Below are positions 7,232 through 16,131 of a stretch of DNA of 64,000 nucleotides, in pieces. This DNA is from Actinomyces sp. 432. GTDB taxonomy: Bacteria > Actinomycetota > Actinomycetes > Actinomycetales > Actinomycetaceae. The first letter of the stretch is position 1. Every line of letters starts with the position of its first letter. The notes beneath the pieces were generated by a model. It made no database searches. It saw only the letters and a program-made list of their open reading frames with translations, and was not told where the DNA came from. The stretch spans positions 1,364,001 to 1,428,000 of the forward strand of contig NZ_CP025249.1 in the NCBI RefSeq assembly GCF_009930875.1, written 5' to 3'. Both the position numbers and the translations under genes were made by a program.

Positions 7232-10121
7232 ACGGAGGACCAACTGACCACTCCCCTGTTGACATCGAGGCTGGCCTCCGCAGCCGTCATCGCGAGCCTG
7301 TTCAGGGAGTGCCCCTGCCCGGTGCCCGGGCCGGAAGTAATAGTCGCCAGCTGCCCGAGCACGTCCAGCAACTGCTTGCACCAGCGTACGAAGTCCCCGG
7401 CGGTGAGATCCGTGTCACCGAGTACCGTCGCCAGTTCCGCGCCGTCCGTCCAGGCCCGTACCGCGCCCGCTAGAGCGGGCTCAGCACCGGTGGACGGCTC
7501 TACGCGCTCGAGCGCCTCCAGGTCTCCGATGCGACGGGAGACGGCCAACTCGCGCCGCAGCACCTCCCCCAGGCGGGACCCGGGCGCAACCGGCAGCCCG
7601 CGGGAGGATGCAGCCAGCCGCGGCTCGTACACACAGGCGGACACGGCCCCGGCCAGGTCGGCGGGGCGCAAGCCGTCCCACAGGCCTTCGCGCAGGCACT
7701 CGGCCACCAGCAGGTCCCGCTCGGCGTAGACACGCGCCAGCACCTTACCGACGTTCGTCACCCGCAACTCCCCCTCGGGGCGGCCCCGGTCACTGGGCTC
7801 AAGGTATCCCAGCTCTAGGAGGACCCGGCACACAGCGTCGAACTGCCGGGCGATGGTGCCGGTGCGCCTGTCGACGCGGGCCCGCAGGCGGTCAAGCTCA
7901 TCCCTGGTGCGCACCCAGCGTCGCCCCACGCGGGCGTGCTCCTCCCGGTGGGGGCAGGCATGGCAGGGATGGGCGCGCATCTCATGGCGTAGACGCTCCA
8001 GGCGCCTTCCGGCGTCCTCATCACGGTGGTGGCCGCGGCGCGAACCGCGCTCATCGGACTCGTCAAGGTCCCCGGCGCGCAGCGCATCAAGCAAGCGGTC
8101 GGCCAGCCGGTCCCGCTCCCGCGGGCGACGCGCATCCAGGTCCTCAGACACCGGCAGCGCACCCACCCGGGTCACGCCCTCGGGCGCGTTCTCGGGGGTG
8201 AGGGTGTGGACCCGCTTGTCCTCCCCCACCACTGTCAACCGCGGGGCTCCGGTGTGGTCGCTGCCCTGCGCGATGACGACGCCGTGGCGGTGGCGCCGCC
8301 CGCTCCGGAACAGGACCACGTCACCGCGGCCCAGCGCCCCGATGGTCCGGCCCGCCTCACTGCGGCGGGCGGACCGATTCCCTCGGGACTGGTCGGCCTC
8401 CGCATCACTGATGCGGCGACGCAGTAGGGCGTACTCGCCAAAGTCTCCCAGGCGGCAGGACATCTGCTGTGCCAGCGTGTCCAACTGGCGGCGCTTGCGC
8501 CGGACCTCGGCGGCCAGCTCAACCACGCCGCGGTCGGCCTGGAACTGGGCGAAGGACGACTCCAGCACCTCCCGGGCGCGGGCACGCGGCATTCGCCCCA
8601 GGAGGTTGACCGCCATGTTGTAGGTGGGGCGGAAGGCGGATACCAGCGGGTAGGTGCGGCGGGAGGCGAGGGAGGAGACGAAGGCGGGGTCGGCGTCGTC
8701 GGTGGCCAGAACCACGGCGTGCCCCTCGACGTCGATGCCGCGCCGACCGGCCCGGCCGGTCAGCTGCGTGTACTCCCCCGGCGTGAGGCTCACGTGCGCA
8801 GAGCCGTTCCACTTGCGCAGTGACTCCAGCACCACTGTGCGAGCCGGCATATTGATGCCCAGGGACAGCGTCTCAGTGGCGTAGACGACCTTGACCAGGT
8901 TGGCGGCGAACAGCTCCTCCACGGTCTCCTTGAACACCGGCAGCAGGCCCGCATGATGGGCGGCCACCCCCGGGTCAGGGCATTGGCCCAGGTGTGGAAG
9001 CCCAGAACGCCCAGGTCCCCGGCGGGGATCTCCGCGGTCCGCCGGTCGATGACCTCACGGATGCGGCGCGCCTCCTCACCAGTGGTCAGGTCAACCCCGT
9101 GGCTGACGGCCTCGCGAACGGCGTTCTCACAGCCGGCGCGGGAGAACACGAAGACAATCGCGGGCAGCAGGTCTGCGCGATCCAGAGCGCTTACGACCGC
9201 AATCCGCGACGGCGCACGCAAGTGGGCGGTGCGGGCACCACCATCGCCACGGTACCGCGGGCGCGTCTGGCCGGCGGCGCGCGCCCACCGGCCCCTGCGC
9301 CCGCCGCGGTAGCCGGAGCCCGCCGACGGCGCGTCCCCCGCAGCGGCTCGGCGCGCATCCCTAACGGCCCGCAGCAGGTCCGGGTTGAGCGGCGGCTGGG
9401 TGGAGGAATGCGCCTGGTCGCGGGCCGAATCGGGTGTGTCGGACAGCGAGTACAGGGGCAGCAGGCGGCGTCCAACCAGCATGTGCTGGGTCAGGGGCAC
9501 CGGGCGGTGCTCGGAGACCACCACGGCCGTTCGCCCCCGCACCTGCTCGAGCCAGTCCCCGAACTCCTCCGCGTTCGAGACCGTCGCGGACAAGGAGACC
9601 ACCTGCACCTCGGGAGCCAGGTGGATGATGACTTCCTCCCAGACCGGGCCGCGGAAGCGGTCCGCCAGGTAGTGCACCTCATCCATGACCACGTAACCCA
9701 GCCGATCCAGGTCCCGCGCCCCGGAGTAGAGCATGTTGCGCAGCACCTCAGTGGTCATCACGATCACATCCGCATGTGGATTAACTGAGGTATCGCCGGT
9801 GAGCAGACCGACTTTCTCGGCGCCGTGCCGGGCCACCAGATCCAGGTACTTCTGGTTCGACAGGGCCTTAATCGGGGTGGTGTAGAAGGCCTTGAGACCC
9901 TTCGCCAGCGCCAGATGCACGGCGAATTCACCCACGACGGTCTTGCCGGCGCCGGTAGGCGCCGCCACCAGCACGCCCTCGCCCGCCTCCAGGGCGCGGC
10001 AGGCCTCATTCTGGAAGTCGTCGAACGGGAAGTCGTAAGTGGCTGCGAAACCGGCGAGCTCTGTGCGTGACTCCGCCTGACGACGACGTGCGGCGGCATA
10101 GCGTTGTGCGGGTGAGCTCAT
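7228..10121 (-). CDS. helY: SKI2/Mtr4-type DEAD-box RNA helicase HelY, interrupted by one frameshift
   Basis: This large superfamily 2 helicase is probably involved in RNA processing. The N-terminal half (from ATG 10121) has the Walker A motif APTGAGKT, TTPIKALSNQK, the DEVH Walker B box and SLSATVSN. After the shift come HHAGLLPVFKE, GINMPARTVV, QLTGRAGRRGID and the long C-terminal rRNA-processing arch region. The frame breaks at the C5 run 8967-8971: one extra base would turn ALTRG-WPP into the expected ALTRG-VAAHHAG. This is likely a sequencing undercall; the conserved motifs on both sides argue for a working gene. An Arg/Gly-rich insert (GYRGGRRGRWARA) lies between the two helicase lobes. 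The pafBC-tatAC-helY order is conserved in actinobacteria. Confidence 0.92.
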
Positions 10122-10181
10122 GAGTCAAGCCTATGCGCGGCTGCGGGCTGCTCCCGCAGGCTTGGGGCGGGCCGGTGCCGG

Positions 10182-11021
10182 TCAGGCGTTGGAGGCGGTT
10201 TCGGCAAGGGCTGCATCCAGGGCCGCGTCCTCCTCGGCACGGCGCTTGGCGACCCGCTTGTCGTGGCGGATGGAGATGTAGCAGGCCAGGAAGTAGAGGC
10301 CGGTGATCGGAATCGCCATGAAGATCATCGACCAGGGATCCGGCAGCGGGTTGGCGAAGGCCATGAAGGTGAAGATACCGATCACCGCCCAGCGCCAGCC
10401 CTTGAGCATGGTGCGCCCCTTCATCACCCCGAGCCGGTTGAGGGCCACCATGACCTCCGGGAGCAGGAACGCGGCTCCGAAGGCCAGCACCAGGCGCAGC
10501 ACGAAGGACAGGTACACCGAGGCGTCCATGATGCCGGTGGCGGAGTCGGTGTTAGGGATGAAGCCGGTGAGGATCACGGCTGCGTGCGGCATGATCCACA
10601 TGCCCAGTGCGCAGCCGGCGGCGAACAGCAGTAGCCCCACAACCCCGAAGACCCAGGTGTACGCCTTCTCCTTGCGTGTCATCCCCGGGCCCACATAGGC
10701 GAAGAACTCGTAAATCCACAGTGGTGACGCCAGCAGTACACCCAGCCAGATGGACACCCGCAGCCGCATGTCGAAGGAGGACAGCATCGTGGAGAAGTTG
10801 ATGTTGAGGTTTGCGCCGCGGGCATTGGCGACCTCAACCGGGTGGGTGATGAACTGGTATACGGAGTCGTAGAGGAAATAGCCGACTACCGCCATGACGG
10901 TGATGCCGATGGCCGAGACGAACAGCCGGTTGCGCAGCTCGCGCAGGTGGTCCCCGATAGACATGATCGCCTCGGGGTTCTCCTTGCGCCTGCTGCCGGG
11001 CAGCTTCGGCATGTGCGGCAC
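10182..11021 (-). CDS. tatC: Twin-arginine translocase subunit TatC
   Basis: The 279-residue polytopic membrane protein forms the substrate receptor of the Tat pathway, which exports folded proteins with an RR signal. It has the signature HLRELRNRLF near the N-terminus, FEFFAYVGPGMTRKEK-like loop (here YEFFAYVGPGMTRKEKAY), six hydrophobic segments and a charged C-terminal tail. The GTG at 11021 is chosen because AGGAG lies 6 bases upstream; the ATG three codons later would be too far away. It follows tatA in the same operon. Confidence 0.96.
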   Translation of the reverse strand: MPHMPKLPGSRRKENPEAIMSIGDHLRELRNRLFVSAIGITVMAVVGYFLYDSVYQFITHPVEVANARGANLNINFSTMLSSFDMRLRVSIWLGVLLASPLWIYEFFAYVGPGMTRKEKAYTWVFGVVGLLLFAAGCALGMWIMPHAAVILTGFIPNTDSATGIMDASVYLSFVLRLVLAFGAAFLLPEVMVALNRLGVMKGRTMLKGWRWAVIGIFTFMAFANPLPDPWSMIFMAIPITGLYFLACYISIRHDKRVAKRRAEEDAALDAALAETASNA

Positions 11022-11146
11022 GTTCTACTCCTCCCGGGTACTGGTGGCCGGATGCGTTGCAAGCGGGACCGGACGGGCCGGGTCCCTGCGGCGAGATGCC
11101 ACGGCGCTCGTCCCGCAGCGCGTTCACGGCGCCGCGCGCCGCGGCA

Positions 11147-11431
11147 TCACTGCTGGACGGTGCCGTCCGTGTACGGCTGCGGCTGCTGCGGAGCGGCCTG
11201 GCCCGGCTGGGTGGGCTGGGTGTAGTAGGTGCCCTGCTGCGGCTGCTGAGGGATCTGGGCCGGCGGCTGCTGGACCGCCGGGGCGTCCTCGTCCTCGCGC
11301 AGCTCCTTGACCTCCTTCTTGAACACCTTCATGGACTTGCCGATGCTTCCGGCGATCTCAGGCAGCTTGTTTGCGCCGAAGATGAGGAGAATGAGGACAA
11401 GCAGAACGACGATGTGCGTGGGCTTGATCAC
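11147..11431 (-). CDS. tatA: Twin-arginine translocase subunit TatA
   Basis: The 94-residue protein has one N-terminal transmembrane helix (IVVLLVLILLIFGANKLPEI), the FG-N-KLPE hinge, an amphipathic helix (GKSMKVFKKEVKEL) and a Gln/Pro-rich tail. It forms the translocation pore with TatC. The GTG at 11431 is chosen because AAAGGAG lies 7 bases upstream, and it places the membrane helix at the very N-terminus as in all TatA proteins; longer upstream starts would bury it. It sits between pafC and tatC. Confidence 0.94.
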   Translation of the reverse strand: MIKPTHIVVLLVLILLIFGANKLPEIAGSIGKSMKVFKKEVKELREDEDAPAVQQPPAQIPQQPQQGTYYTQPTQPGQAAPQQPQPYTDGTVQQ

Positions 11432-11552
11432 GACGCTGCTCCTTTCGTGGGGCTCGCAACTGGATGAGCCCGCGTGGTACGCCATGAGTCTAGCGTTTCG
11501 CCGGTGGGGCCTGAGCACCGGGCGACGGTGTTCCACCCTAGGCGTATCAACC

Positions 11553-12497
11553 TCAATTGCGGTGCACCTGAGCATCCAGCGCCAGGGCACGGCGCGCCGC
11601 CGCACCGGCGGCGGCGGTGAGATCCGCGGGCGCGGCGTGCCTCAGGTGCCTCCCGGCTGACAGCAGCAGTCCGATCAGCCAGGCCTGGTCGCGGCCCCTC
11701 ACCCGAATGTGCAGCACGCCGTCCTCAGCAATGGACACCTGCTCGCAGGGGACCTGCTCGACTAGCCAGCGCCCCGATGGCTTCAGGCTGAGGCACAACT
11801 CCGGATCGGGGTCATGCTTGCTCCCGCGGCGGCGATGCGCCGTGGCCTGCACCGGCAGCACTTGCGCCGCCAGGATGCGATCGAGCCGGAAGGAGCGCTC
11901 CGCTCCGGCGCTCAGGCACCAGGCCCGCAGCGTCAGGTGCGTGCCGTCACTGGTCAGTTCCAGCGGGTCGACATCACGTTCAGAGCGAGTATCGGTAGCG
12001 GAGACATACGTCAGACGCAGGCGCCTTCCCTCGGCCAGGGCACGGCGCACGGTTACCAGCACAGTGGAATGCGGGCCCGGCGCGGCGACGGGCGCGTCAG
12101 CGGCGGCGCCCAGGGCCTGGCGCAGAACCGCCCGGGTGCGGCTCAGCGTCGCCAGGGCCTGCGGGTCGTCGGCCAGCACGCCGATGAGCACCTCCAGCGA
12201 CAGCAGCAGGGCGACCGCCTCGCGGTGGGACAGGCGAACGGGCCGGTCCAGGCCGAGTGGCTCGGTCAGGCGCAGGCGGCCCGCCTCGAAGTCGGAGGCG
12301 GAGAAGTCGACCAGCTCATCGGGCATGCCGCCGGGCAGGCCCGATACCCACAAGGTGTCCACATCCTTGCGTATCGTCTCCGGTGTGACGCCGAAGTGCG
12401 CGGCTGCCTGCGCGAAGGTGGCGCCGTCGTGCTCAGCCACCCAGGCGGGCAGCGCCAGCAGGCGTACCAGTCGGTCCGTGGAGCTGGGCCGGGCCAC
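11553..12497 (-). CDS. pafC: WYL-domain regulator PafC
   Basis: The 314-residue protein has an N-terminal winged HTH (ATFAQAAAHFGVTPETIRKDVDTLWVSG, here in parts: FAQAAAHFGV, ETIRKDVDTL) and a WYL domain (RRLRLTYVSATD, then RSFRLDRILAAQVL) with a WCX C-terminus. With PafB it forms the transcriptional activator of the LexA-independent DNA-damage response in actinobacteria. It starts at GTG 12497, one base after the pafB stop codon, so the pair is translationally linked. Confidence 0.93.
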   Translation of the reverse strand: MARPSSTDRLVRLLALPAWVAEHDGATFAQAAAHFGVTPETIRKDVDTLWVSGLPGGMPDELVDFSASDFEAGRLRLTEPLGLDRPVRLSHREAVALLLSLEVLIGVLADDPQALATLSRTRAVLRQALGAAADAPVAAPGPHSTVLVTVRRALAEGRRLRLTYVSATDTRSERDVDPLELTSDGTHLTLRAWCLSAGAERSFRLDRILAAQVLPVQATAHRRRGSKHDPDPELCLSLKPSGRWLVEQVPCEQVSIAEDGVLHIRVRGRDQAWLIGLLLSAGRHLRHAAPADLTAAAGAAARRALALDAQVHRN

Positions 12498-12498
12498 T

Positions 12499-13560
12499 TC
12501 AGTCCTCCTCCGGCTGCGGTGGGGCGGACAGCGCGGCGACGGCGTTCAAGTGCTCCAGAACGTCCTGGCGCAGCTGCGCGGGTGCCAGCACGACGACGGC
12601 GTCCGCGAGCGCGGCCAGGGCGCCGGCGAAGGCGAAGCGATCAGTGAACGTGACATTGATTACATCCCACTGCTGGGGAAGGCGCCGGGCCAGGTCCCCA
12701 AGTCGTTGTCCGGGCACTGGGGGCAGCTCTCGGGGTGCTGGGCCGTCCGCCAGCTCGGCGGCGCTGTAGCTCACCAGCGCGCGCGAGCGCAGCTGCAGGG
12801 CGCGTCCGGGCGCAACCGCGATCAGCGCCTGCGCCGTGACGGGTGCGGTGATTTCGGGCGCGGGAAAGGCGTCGGCGCTGGATACCACGGACACCGGTCC
12901 GACCACACGGGCCAGACGGAACGTGCGCTGCTGCCCGGAGGCCCGGTCCAGTCCGTCCAGGTACCAGGCGCCTTCACTCATGCGCATCCGGTGCGGCTCT
13001 ACTATGCGGGCACTCACCCGCCCGGAGTTGGCGGAGGCGTATTCGAAGCTCACCCGACGCCGTTCCCGGACGGCGGTGGCCAGTTCCGCGGGAACCTGCC
13101 CGCCGGAGACATCACTGCCCAGGTCGATGCTCAGGTCCGGCAGTGAGTCGGCGGCGTCGTCGACGCCGGCCACGGCCCGGATCTTCGTCAGCGCATGGCG
13201 GGCGGCGGGGGTCAGGGCCCCGGAGCGCCAGGCTGAGGCTGCCAGCTCCACGGCGGCGGCCTGCTGCGCGGTCAGTGTCAGGTCAGGCAGCGCGTAATCG
13301 GCCTCGGTGATGCGGTAGCGCGCCTGGTCCGCCTGCCCGGTGGTGGTGATGTCGATGCCCAGTTCCCGCAGCACGTCCTTGTCCCGTTCGAACATGCGGT
13401 CGGCTGAGCTGCCGCCCTCGGGATCGTATCCGGCAACCGACCCGATGATCTGTGCCTTGGTCATACCGGAGGCGGTGTTGCGCAGCGCCAGCAACAGGTT
13501 GACCTGGCGCTCCTCGGTGGGGATGGCCGTGGGCTCGGGGCGCGGCGCGGGTTCGGACAC
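12499..13560 (-). CDS. pafB: WYL-domain regulator PafB
   Basis: The 353-residue protein has an N-terminal HTH region (RQVNLLLALRNTASGMTKAQI), a WYL domain (RRRVSFEYASANSGRVSARI, RMRMSEGAWYLDGLD, RTFRLARV) and a C-terminal extension. It partners PafC as a DNA-damage-responsive activator. The GTG at 13560 is favoured over longer starts because a TACGCT -10 box ends 6 bases upstream, which places the predicted transcription start at the start codon (leaderless mRNA); there is no Shine-Dalgarno sequence. It is first gene of the pafBC-tatAC-helY-lnt-ppm run. No pafA or proteasome gene is next to it. Confidence 0.92.
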   Translation of the reverse strand: MSEPAPRPEPTAIPTEERQVNLLLALRNTASGMTKAQIIGSVAGYDPEGGSSADRMFERDKDVLRELGIDITTTGQADQARYRITEADYALPDLTLTAQQAAAVELAASAWRSGALTPAARHALTKIRAVAGVDDAADSLPDLSIDLGSDVSGGQVPAELATAVRERRRVSFEYASANSGRVSARIVEPHRMRMSEGAWYLDGLDRASGQQRTFRLARVVGPVSVVSSADAFPAPEITAPVTAQALIAVAPGRALQLRSRALVSYSAAELADGPAPRELPPVPGQRLGDLARRLPQQWDVINVTFTDRFAFAGALAALADAVVVLAPAQLRQDVLEHLNAVAALSAPPQPEED

Positions 13561-13566
13561 GGGGCC

Positions 13567-13572
13567 AGCGTA
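13567..13572 (-). promoter_or_regulatory. -10 box of pafB, leaderless promoter
   Basis: TACGCT fits the actinobacterial TANNNT -10 consensus and lies 6 bases from the GTG at 13560, so transcription should begin at the start codon. Confidence 0.5.
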
Positions 13573-13614
13573 TGCGCAGCGCGGGTCCGCAGCGATCGGA
13601 ACACCCGGGTGGCT

Positions 13615-13620
13615 TAGGGT
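13615..13620 (+). promoter_or_regulatory. -10 box of the DUF3866 gene, leaderless promoter
   Basis: TAGGGT fits TANNNT and lies 6 bases before the ATG at 13627. It mirrors the pafB promoter on the other strand across a 66-bp divergent spacer. Confidence 0.5.
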
Positions 13621-13626
13621 GGTTCC

Positions 13627-14868
13627 ATGATGTGGCGTGACGGGGACGTGCTCGCGGTGCGGGAGGTCTGGGGGCAGTCCGGGAGGCGCTGTGCCGAGCT
13701 GGAGGTGCGCATCGTCTCGGCCCCGCCGGGTGCTGCCGTGCTGGGCGCCGGCGAGCCGTGCCGGGCGATCGCCTACGAGTCCGTGACCGGGCTGCCGGAG
13801 CCCGGGGAGTGGGTACGCCTGGAGGTGTCCGCCCTGGCCCGTGGCCTGGGCACTGGGGGGCACGGCATGGTCACTGCGCGGCCCGGCATACTGCCGGCGG
13901 ATCCGGAGCCGGGCGGTCACCTGGTCAAGGCACGTTACATGCCCGACCAGGTCATGGTTACCGGCGTGGATGAGCAGAACACCCCGCTTCACTCGCGGCT
14001 GTCGGCCCCTATTGACGCGCTGACGCTGGCCGGCGCGCCGGTGGTGATCGCCGATCTGCATTCCTCCCTGCCCGCCATCCTGGCCGGGCTGCTACGCCCG
14101 GATCTTGACCCGGCGCTTGACCCGGTCCCTGAGGGCTTCTCTCCGGGCGCGGGCCCCGACGCGGCGGCGCGGCCCCTCCGAGTGGCGTACGTGATGACTG
14201 ACGGGGGCGCGCTGCCGCTGCCCTACTCGCGCTCGGTTGCCGGGTTACAGGCGGCCGGGGTGCTCGTCGGCACCGTCAGCGTCGGCCAGTCGTGGGGCGG
14301 GGACCTGGAGGCGGTGAGCATCCACAACGGCCTACTGGCCGCCCGCCTCGTGCTGGAAGCGGACGTGATCGTCGTCACCCAGGGACCTGGCAACCTGGGT
14401 ACGGATACGCCCTGGGGCTTCTCCGGGGTCGCCTGTGGTGACGCCGTGAACGCCGCAGCCGCACTGGGCGGTCGGCCGGTCGCCTGCCTGCGGGTGTCGC
14501 AGGCGGATGCCCGCCTGCGACACCGGGGAGTCTCTCATCATTCGATCACCGCCTACGGGCGCGTGGCAATGGCGGCCGCCGACGTCGTCGTGCCCGAGCT
14601 GCCCGGCGCACTGGGGACGCGGATCGCCGAGCAGGCCGCCGCCCTGTGCGGTCCCCGCGAGCTGGGGGCCGCGCACCGCTTGGTGAAGGTGGCGGTTGGG
14701 GGCCTGTATCAGGCGCTGGCAGACATGCAGCAGGCGACCGGGGTGCGGCTGAGCACCATGGGCCGCGGGCTCGATCAGGACGAGGCCGCCTTCCTGGCGG
14801 CGGCCGCCGCCGGCCGTCACGCAGCCCGACTGGTATACGAGCCCGCCGGGCGCGTCCCGCAGGATTGA
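13627..14868 (+). CDS. DUF3866 family protein
   Basis: The 413-residue protein belongs to the uncharacterised DUF3866 family, found mainly in actinobacteria and related Gram-positives. Recognisable blocks are LVKARYMPDQ, YVMTDGGALPLPYSRSV, VSVGQSWGGDLEAV, VIVVTQGPGNLGTDTPWGFSG and RVSQADARLRHRGVSHHS. The conserved glycine-rich and His/Asp-containing blocks suggest an enzyme or ligand-binding role, but none is established. It probably starts at ATG 13627 on a leaderless mRNA; the second Met at 13630 is an alternative. It is divergent from pafB and followed by hisE. Confidence 0.85.
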   Translation: MMWRDGDVLAVREVWGQSGRRCAELEVRIVSAPPGAAVLGAGEPCRAIAYESVTGLPEPGEWVRLEVSALARGLGTGGHGMVTARPGILPADPEPGGHLVKARYMPDQVMVTGVDEQNTPLHSRLSAPIDALTLAGAPVVIADLHSSLPAILAGLLRPDLDPALDPVPEGFSPGAGPDAAARPLRVAYVMTDGGALPLPYSRSVAGLQAAGVLVGTVSVGQSWGGDLEAVSIHNGLLAARLVLEADVIVVTQGPGNLGTDTPWGFSGVACGDAVNAAAALGGRPVACLRVSQADARLRHRGVSHHSITAYGRVAMAAADVVVPELPGALGTRIAEQAAALCGPRELGAAHRLVKVAVGGLYQALADMQQATGVRLSTMGRGLDQDEAAFLAAAAAGRHAARLVYEPAGRVPQD

Positions 14869-14898
14869 GCGCGGTGCGTGCCCGTGGCGGGGCTGCAC

Positions 14899-14904
14899 TA
14901 CGCT
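14899..14904 (+). promoter_or_regulatory. -10 box of hisE, leaderless promoter
   Basis: TACGCT sits 6 bases before the hisE ATG, identical in sequence and spacing to the pafB promoter. There is no Shine-Dalgarno sequence in front of hisE. Confidence 0.5.
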
Positions 14905-14910
14905 GTGCCC

Positions 14911-15174
14911 ATGAAGACCTTTGAGGACCTATTCGCCGAGCTGCAGGACAAGGCCGCTTCTCGCCCTGCCGGTTCCGGCACGGTTGAGGAGCTGGACCGC
15001 GGCGTGCACTTCATCGGCAAGAAGCTGGTGGAGGAGGCCGCCGAGGCGTGGATGGCCTGTGAGCACGAGTCTGACGCGGCGGCCTGCGAGGAACTCAGCC
15101 AGCTGCTGTACCACGCCCAGGTGATGATGCTGGCCAAGGGCTACACGCTCGAGGACGTTTACCGCTACCTGTGA
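14911..15174 (+). CDS. hisE: Phosphoribosyl-ATP pyrophosphatase
   Basis: The 87-residue enzyme hydrolyses phosphoribosyl-ATP to phosphoribosyl-AMP, step 2 of histidine synthesis. The MazG-like helical fold is recognised from [29 protein letters not shown] and [14 protein letters not shown], with metal-binding Glu and Asp residues in place. It stands alone from HisI, as in other actinobacteria. hisG follows 82 bases downstream, which is the usual actinobacterial pair. Confidence 0.95.
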   Translation: MKTFEDLFAELQDKAASRPAGSGTVEELDRGVHFIGKKLVEEAAEAWMACEHESDAAACEELSQLLYHAQVMMLAKGYTLEDVYRYL

Positions 15175-15256
15175 GGCCAGGGTACGCCGGGCCCCGCATG
15201 ATCCATCACCCCCACTGACCACGCTTTCAAGCTCCACTACACAGTCAAGGAACAAC

Positions 15257-16102
15257 GTGCTGCGCATCGCCGTGCCCAATAAGGGCTCCCTGTCCGAGCC
15301 CGCCACCACCATGCTCGCCGAGGCGGGCTACCGCACCCGCCGCTCCGGTAGGGAGCTCGTCCTGGTCGACGACGCCAACCAGGTCGAGCTGTTCTTCCTG
15401 CGCCCGCGCGACATCGCCGTCTACGTCGGCCAGGGCACCGTGCACGCCGGTGTCACCGGCCGCGACCTGCTGCTGGACTCGGGCGTGGAGGCGATTGAGC
15501 ACCTGCCGCTCGGCTTTGCCCGCTCCACGTTCCGCTTCGCCGCGCCCGCAGGCACCATGAGCGCGCTTGGTGATATCGAGGGCAAGCGCGTGGCGACCTC
15601 CTACGACGTTTTGGTGCGCAACTTCCTGGCGGAGCAGGGGATCAACGCCCAGACCGTGCACCTGGACGGTGCCGTGGAGTCCTCCGTGCAGCTGGGGGTG
15701 GCGGACCTGATCGCCGACGTCGTCGAGACCGGGTCGACCCTGCGGGCCGCGGGCCTGGAGACCTTCGGGGAGCCGATCCTGGCCAGCGAGGCGGTGCTGA
15801 TCACCACCGAGCAGTACCGCGACGAGCCCGGCCTGGCCACGCTCGTACGCCGCCTGGAGGGGGTGCTGCGGGCCCGCTCCTACGTGCTGGTGGACTATGA
15901 CATCCCCATGAACCGGATGCACCTGGCCAGCGAGATCACCCCCGGCATTGAGTCCCCCACCGTCTCGCCGCTGCAGAACCCCGACTGGGTGGCGGTGCGG
16001 GCGATGGTGCCCCGCAAGGACGCCAACCGCGTCATGGATGAGCTCTACGCAATCGGGGCGCGCGCCATCCTCGTGTCCTCCCTGGTGGCCTGCCGACTGT
16101 AA
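15257..16102 (+). CDS. hisG: ATP phosphoribosyltransferase, long form
   Basis: The 281-residue enzyme catalyses the first committed step of histidine synthesis, joining ATP and PRPP. The N-terminus [15 protein letters not shown] and the PRPP site ([19 protein letters not shown]) are clear. The length and the C-terminal ACT-like regulatory domain mark the long, HisZ-independent form that is feedback-inhibited by histidine. It starts at GTG 15257. It converges on the RibY-like gene with 29 bases between stop codons. Confidence 0.96.
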   Translation: MLRIAVPNKGSLSEPATTMLAEAGYRTRRSGRELVLVDDANQVELFFLRPRDIAVYVGQGTVHAGVTGRDLLLDSGVEAIEHLPLGFARSTFRFAAPAGTMSALGDIEGKRVATSYDVLVRNFLAEQGINAQTVHLDGAVESSVQLGVADLIADVVETGSTLRAAGLETFGEPILASEAVLITTEQYRDEPGLATLVRRLEGVLRARSYVLVDYDIPMNRMHLASEITPGIESPTVSPLQNPDWVAVRAMVPRKDANRVMDELYAIGARAILVSSLVACRL

Positions 16103-16131
16103 GCCCCGCCAGGATCCCACCGGGCGCTGGG

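Noticed and set aside
8790..8967. Two overlapping helicase genes
   Set aside because: The two parts carry complementary motifs of a single HelY and meet at a C5 run. One frameshifted gene explains them.
12499..14061. Longer PafB starting at 14061
   Set aside because: The extra N-terminal part is antisense to the DUF3866 gene and has no PafB similarity. The GTG at 13560 with its -10 box is preferred.
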